Positions 59,936-64,000 of a DNA stretch of 64,000 bases are shown in pieces. Location: assembly GCF_028502605.1 (NCBI RefSeq), contig NC_079233.1:3286001-3350000 (forward strand), given 5' to 3'. The DNA comes from Trichoderma breve (Eukaryota; Ascomycota; Sordariomycetes; Hypocreales; Hypocreaceae). Position 1 is the first letter of the stretch; every line of letters starts with the position of its first letter. The position numbers were made by a program, and so were the translations under genes. The notes below the pieces were generated by a model. The model saw nothing but the letters and a program-made list of their open reading frames with translations. It was not told the origin of the DNA and did no database searches.

Positions 59936-60912
59936 GATGGGTGATCAAGGACGAGCGGAATACCAAAGTAATCCTTCGACGAACTTATTTTGGGACATGC
60001 AGCACGATTGACCAAAGAGACAAGCAGACGGACTGCGATTGCAGAGCAATTACGTCCGAGGAGGGAATTTGCCCTCTCGAATGATGCGATAAAGGAAAAG
60101 TCGGTAACGTGTGTTCAATCTAGATAGCTGTCCAAAAGCGTACAGCTATAGGTTCATATACGAAAACGTGCCCCCCCAAAACTGTCCCGCATGTATCAAA
60201 GCTCCCCCACAGTCTACAATCAGGGGTCGCTATGGTATCAGCGAGTGCAACTAACAGGGCGTTAAAAGGACAGCTAGTCTTTGTCATACGATTCTAGTAA
60301 GCAACATATTATGTGAATATGCGGCTGATTCCTTATTTATAGAGTTACGTTTATAGAAATGTCTGAACGAATCTGCTGCCATTATTGTGTTCTAATCCAT
60401 GGAATATAAAATTATTATATATCTTAGCTTCTAGCTATTCATTGCACTTGAATTATTATAAAGAAAAATAATATTCTGGATATTGATTCAATAGTTCCTC
60501 TTTTATTCCATTATGAAGCGCCTACTTGTAAGCTGAAACGCGTCATATCTATGCATATATATTCAATAGACTGCTCAATATGTAACAAAGGGGTAGTGGC
60601 GTATGAACCTAGGCCATATAAGAGGGGTGAGGCAGCCAAGGCGGTGAGATGTCACGTCCAATGAGATTGCGGGGCTGCGACTGGCGCAATACCCACAATT
60701 GGAGATGGACACGATGCTCAATTGGAAGCTTGTTGACGCACTGTTCCATCTCGCTCCTTTTTATGCTGACCTTCTGGCTAGGCTCTGAATAGCTGTCGTG
60801 GTCAATCACGACCGATTTAGCCATCCGTCGACATACCCTCCAACCTGTATTCTTCTGTCTAATCGCTCTTTTCCCTTGATGTGCGAGGCTCCGACCTCAA
60901 CCCTCCGCCAGA
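59936..60912. promoter_or_regulatory. Divergent promoter region UGGT / alpha-COP
   Basis: 977 bp between divergent start codons, AT-rich around 60,300-60,560. A 71-codon minus-strand frame at 60,609-60,824 has no recognisable feature. No gene is seen. Confidence 0.5.
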
Positions 60913-63900
60913 ATGCAGTCTTCCCCAGGAATGTTGACCAAGGTATGCCGTCCAAGAGCTGCCCAGCTCAAGATGCCAAACTAATGCCCCTCAGTTTGAA
61001 TCGAAATCCTCCAGGGCCAAAGGAATCGCGTTTCACCCGAAAAGGTAGCTACATGCCTCCTATGTTGAGCGATAATACTCAGGGAACTGATTTGGTGTAT
61101 TAGACCATGGATCCTTGTGGCCCTTCACTCCTCCACTATCCAGCTCTGGGATTATCGGATGGGAACATTGATAGATCGATTCGAAGAGCACGATGGCCCG
61201 GTCCGCGGCGTTGATTTCCATAAAACACAGCCACTCTTCGTATCTGGCGGCGACGATTACAAGATCAAAGTCTGGTCGTACCAGACCCGACGATGCCTCT
61301 TCACACTGAACGGCCATCTCGACTATGTCCGAACCGTCTTCTTTCATCACGAGCTTCCATGGATTCTGTCTTCGTCCGATGACCAGACAATTCGAATTTG
61401 GAACTGGCAGAACCGCAGCTTGAGTACGTTGCATTACCATCGGGTGCGATAACACAATAGATCGCTAATTCTCTCTCAGTTTGTACCATGACCGGCCACA
61501 ACCACTATGCCATGTGCGCCCAGTTCCACCCCAAAGAAGATCTGGTGGTATCAGCCTCTCTTGATCAGTCAGTTCGTGTTTGGGATATTTCGGGCCTGCG
61601 AAAGAAGCACTCAGCGCCGACGTCGATGAGCTACGAAGACCAAATTGCGCGTGCAAATCAAAACCAAACTGATATGTTTGGAAACACAGATGCTGTTGTC
61701 AAGTTTGTTCTGGAGGGCCATGATCGTGGTGTCAATTGGGTGGCTTTCCACCCCACTATGCCGCTGATTGTTTCGGCCGGCGATGACCGCCTGGTGAAGC
61801 TCTGGCGCATGAGTGAAACTAAAGCTTGGGAAGTAGACACTTGTCGTGGCCATTTCCAGAATGCCTCGGGCTGTCTGTTCCACCCCCACCAAGACCTGAT
61901 TCTGTCGGCAGGAGAAGACAAAACGATTCGTGTCTGGGATCTCAATAAGAGGACTGCTGTGCAATCCTTTAAGAGGGAAAATGACCGCTTTTGGGTTATC
62001 GCAGCTCACCCTGAAATCAATTTGTTCGCAGCTGGCCATGACAATGGTGTCATGGTTTTCAAGTTGGAACGCGAGCGTCCTGCTTCGGCTGTCCACCAAA
62101 ACACCCTGTTCTACATCACCAAGGAGAAGCACGTCAGGTCGTACGATTTCCAGAAAGATGTAGAAAGCCCGACGCTCCTGTCTCTCAAGAAACTGGGAAG
62201 CCCTTGGGTCAGCCCTCGGACACTGTCTTACAACCCTGCTGAGAGATCTATTCTCGTCACCACTCCTAATGATGGTGGCTCTTACGAACTCCTGAATCTG
62301 CCTAGAGATGGATCTGGTGTAATTGAGCCTACCGAGTCCAAACGGGGATCAGGAAACTCCGCCATTTTCGTTGCCAGAAATCGTTTCGCTGTCCTCAATG
62401 TTGCAAACCAAACCATTGATATCAAAGATCTGTCAAACAACACTGCTCGTTCGTTCAAGCCTCCAACTGGAACTACTGATATATACTTTGGAGGCACTGG
62501 TAACCTTCTTATTATTACGCCAACGACTGTGTATCTTTACGATATCCAGCAGAAGAAGAGCACTGCAGAGCTTTCCATCAATGGTGTCAAATACATTGTG
62601 TGGTCGAACGATGGCCTTTACGCCGCCTTGTTGAGCAAGCACAACGTGACCATTGTGACAAAGTCTCTTGAGCAGATCAGCACTTTACATGAGACTATCC
62701 GCATCAAGAGCGCCACCTGGGATGATGCGGGCATTCTTCTGTACTCGACCCTGAACCATGTTAAATATGCTTTGCTGAACGGCGACAATGGCATCGTTCG
62801 GACACTTGACCAGACGGTATACCTTGTCCGCGTCAAGGGCCGAAATGTCTACTGCTTAGATCGAGCAGCGAAGCCTCGTATTCTTCGTATCGACCCAACG
62901 GAATATCGCTTCAAAATGGCATTGGTCAAGCGAAACTATGAAGAAATGCTTCACATCATCCGTACTTCTAGTCTTGTGGGCCAGTCTATTATTTCATACC
63001 TCCAGAAGAAGGGCTATCCCGAAATTGCGCTGCAATTTGTTCAGGACCCAACGACTCGGTTTGACCTGGCAATCGAATGTGGCAATCTAGAAGTTGCTGT
63101 GGAGATGGCCAAGGAGCTGGACAAGCCAAAGTTCTGGACTCGACTGGGCACCGAAGCATTGGCCCATGGCAACCACCAGATTGTGGAGATGTGCTACCAG
63201 AAACTGAAGCAGTTCGATAAGCTGTCGTTCCTCTATCTGGCAACAGGTGATCACTCCAAGCTTGCACGAATGGCCAAGATTGCGGAGCATCGTGGAGATT
63301 TCACCTCGCGATTTCAGAATGCCATCTACCTTGGCGATGTGGAAGACCGCATTCAAATGTTGAAGGAGATCGATTTGTGTACGTGAGCCCATCCCCTCTT
63401 ACCATTGCATGGAGTACTAACCGTTTCATAGACCCACTTGCGTATACAACGGCCAAATCCCATGGGCTGCAGGAAGAATGCGAAGCTATTCTTGAGGCTT
63501 CTGGTCTCACAGAAGACCAGCTAACCATGCCCACCATAGGCCAACCGTTGGTACCATCAAAACCTGTGGTGTCGACGTTCAAACGCAACTGGCCCACCAA
63601 AGCTAGCTCACAGTCTTACTTCGAAAACGCTCTTCTTGGTCAGGTAGAGGGCTTGTCACTCGAAGATGAACCAAATCTCGCCAACGGAGCCGACGCTGAG
63701 CATGTTGCAAAGGAGGAACCGGCAGGCGGACTCGCTGCTATCCCTGGAGAAGATGACGATGATGCGGCAGGCTGGGATATGGGTGATGACGAGGTTCCTG
63801 AAATCGAAAACGACTTTGTGAATGTCGATAGCGCGGAAGCAGGTGGTGCTGGAAGCTGCGAGGCCGATGTCTGGGCGCGAAACTCGCCTTTGGCTGTTGA

Positions 63901-64000
63901 TCACGTTGCTGGAGGCTCATTTGAAACGGCCATGCAGCTCTTGAACCGACAAGTTGGCGCAGTCGAATTTGCTCCTCTGAAGCCTCGATTCTTGGAAGTG
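60913..64000 (+). CDS. COP1: Coatomer alpha subunit (alpha-COP), 3' end beyond window
   Basis: Exons 60913-60942, 60995-61044, 61104-61423, 61480-63378 and 63432 onward stay open to the window edge: 956 codons are seen of roughly 1200 expected. Tiny first exons are usual for this gene in filamentous fungi. The N-terminal WD40 propeller is evident from repeats such as [40 protein letters not shown] and [21 protein letters not shown] second propeller and an alpha-solenoid follow ([20 protein letters not shown], then [19 protein letters not shown]), then an acidic linker ([18 protein letters not shown]). The epsilon-COP-binding C-terminal domain lies outside. Alpha-COP is part of the COPI coat and reads dilysine signals for Golgi-to-ER retrieval. 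The start [15 protein letters not shown] matches the family. Confidence 0.95.

Noticed and set aside
1..64000. CRISPR array, bacterial operon, riboswitch or prophage
   Set aside because: No regularly spaced repeats, no prokaryotic gene content; all genes are intron-bearing or typical fungal genes.

Overview
The window is nuclear DNA of a filamentous ascomycete (Pezizomycotina), most likely a sordariomycete and probably Hypocreales. The evidence is short spliceosomal introns (about 50-100 nt, GTAAGT-type donors, CTAAC-type branch sites), protein sequences typical of that group (White Collar-1, FKS1 glucan synthase, UGGT, Sds23, Dam1) and an extremely AT-rich block that looks like the end product of repeat-induced point mutation (RIP). 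I did not identify the genus. Gene models below were spliced by hand: phases were checked so that every model stays open, but no transcript evidence was available.

Region 1 (1 to about 14,035) has almost no G or C and no open reading frame of 60 codons. It holds several degraded copies, in both orientations, of a roughly 0.65-0.8 kb repeat. Nearly all surviving C lies in CpT and surviving G in ApG. It could be a RIP-ravaged transposon nest, an AT isochore or part of a centromere or pericentromere; it runs off the left edge. Region 2 (14,035-16,510) is a transition zone: composition jumps abruptly to normal, a frameshifted minus-strand gene relic follows, then an intron-containing tRNA-Arg(UCU) and a small AT-rich patch.

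Region 3 (16.5-64 kb) is ordinary, dense, conserved euchromatin with 16 protein genes: COG6 (+), SDS23 (-), PSE1/KAP121 importin (+), NEP1/EMG1 (+), BUD20 (+), DAM1 (-), JJJ1 (+), ATG4 (-), KGD2 (-), a NYN-domain protein (+), the blue-light receptor WC-1 (-), a family 25 glycosyltransferase (+), an RSC1/2-type bromodomain-BAH protein (-), FKS1 (+), UGGT (-) and the first 956 codons of alpha-COP (+, cut by the right edge).

There is no operon logic, but themes recur. NEP1, BUD20 and JJJ1 (25.5-30.6 kb) all act in ribosome biogenesis. COG6, FKS1, UGGT, alpha-COP and the GT25 enzyme belong to the secretory, glycosylation and cell-wall system. WC-1 links the region to light and clock control. I found no convincing undescribed system. 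The best candidates for a second look are the AT block with its residual-CpT signature and repeat family, the tRNA/AT boundary, the gene relic, the NYN protein, and small protein oddities (UGGT ending in MDEL, an FKS1 hot spot 2 variant, a VEIL tail on Atg4).
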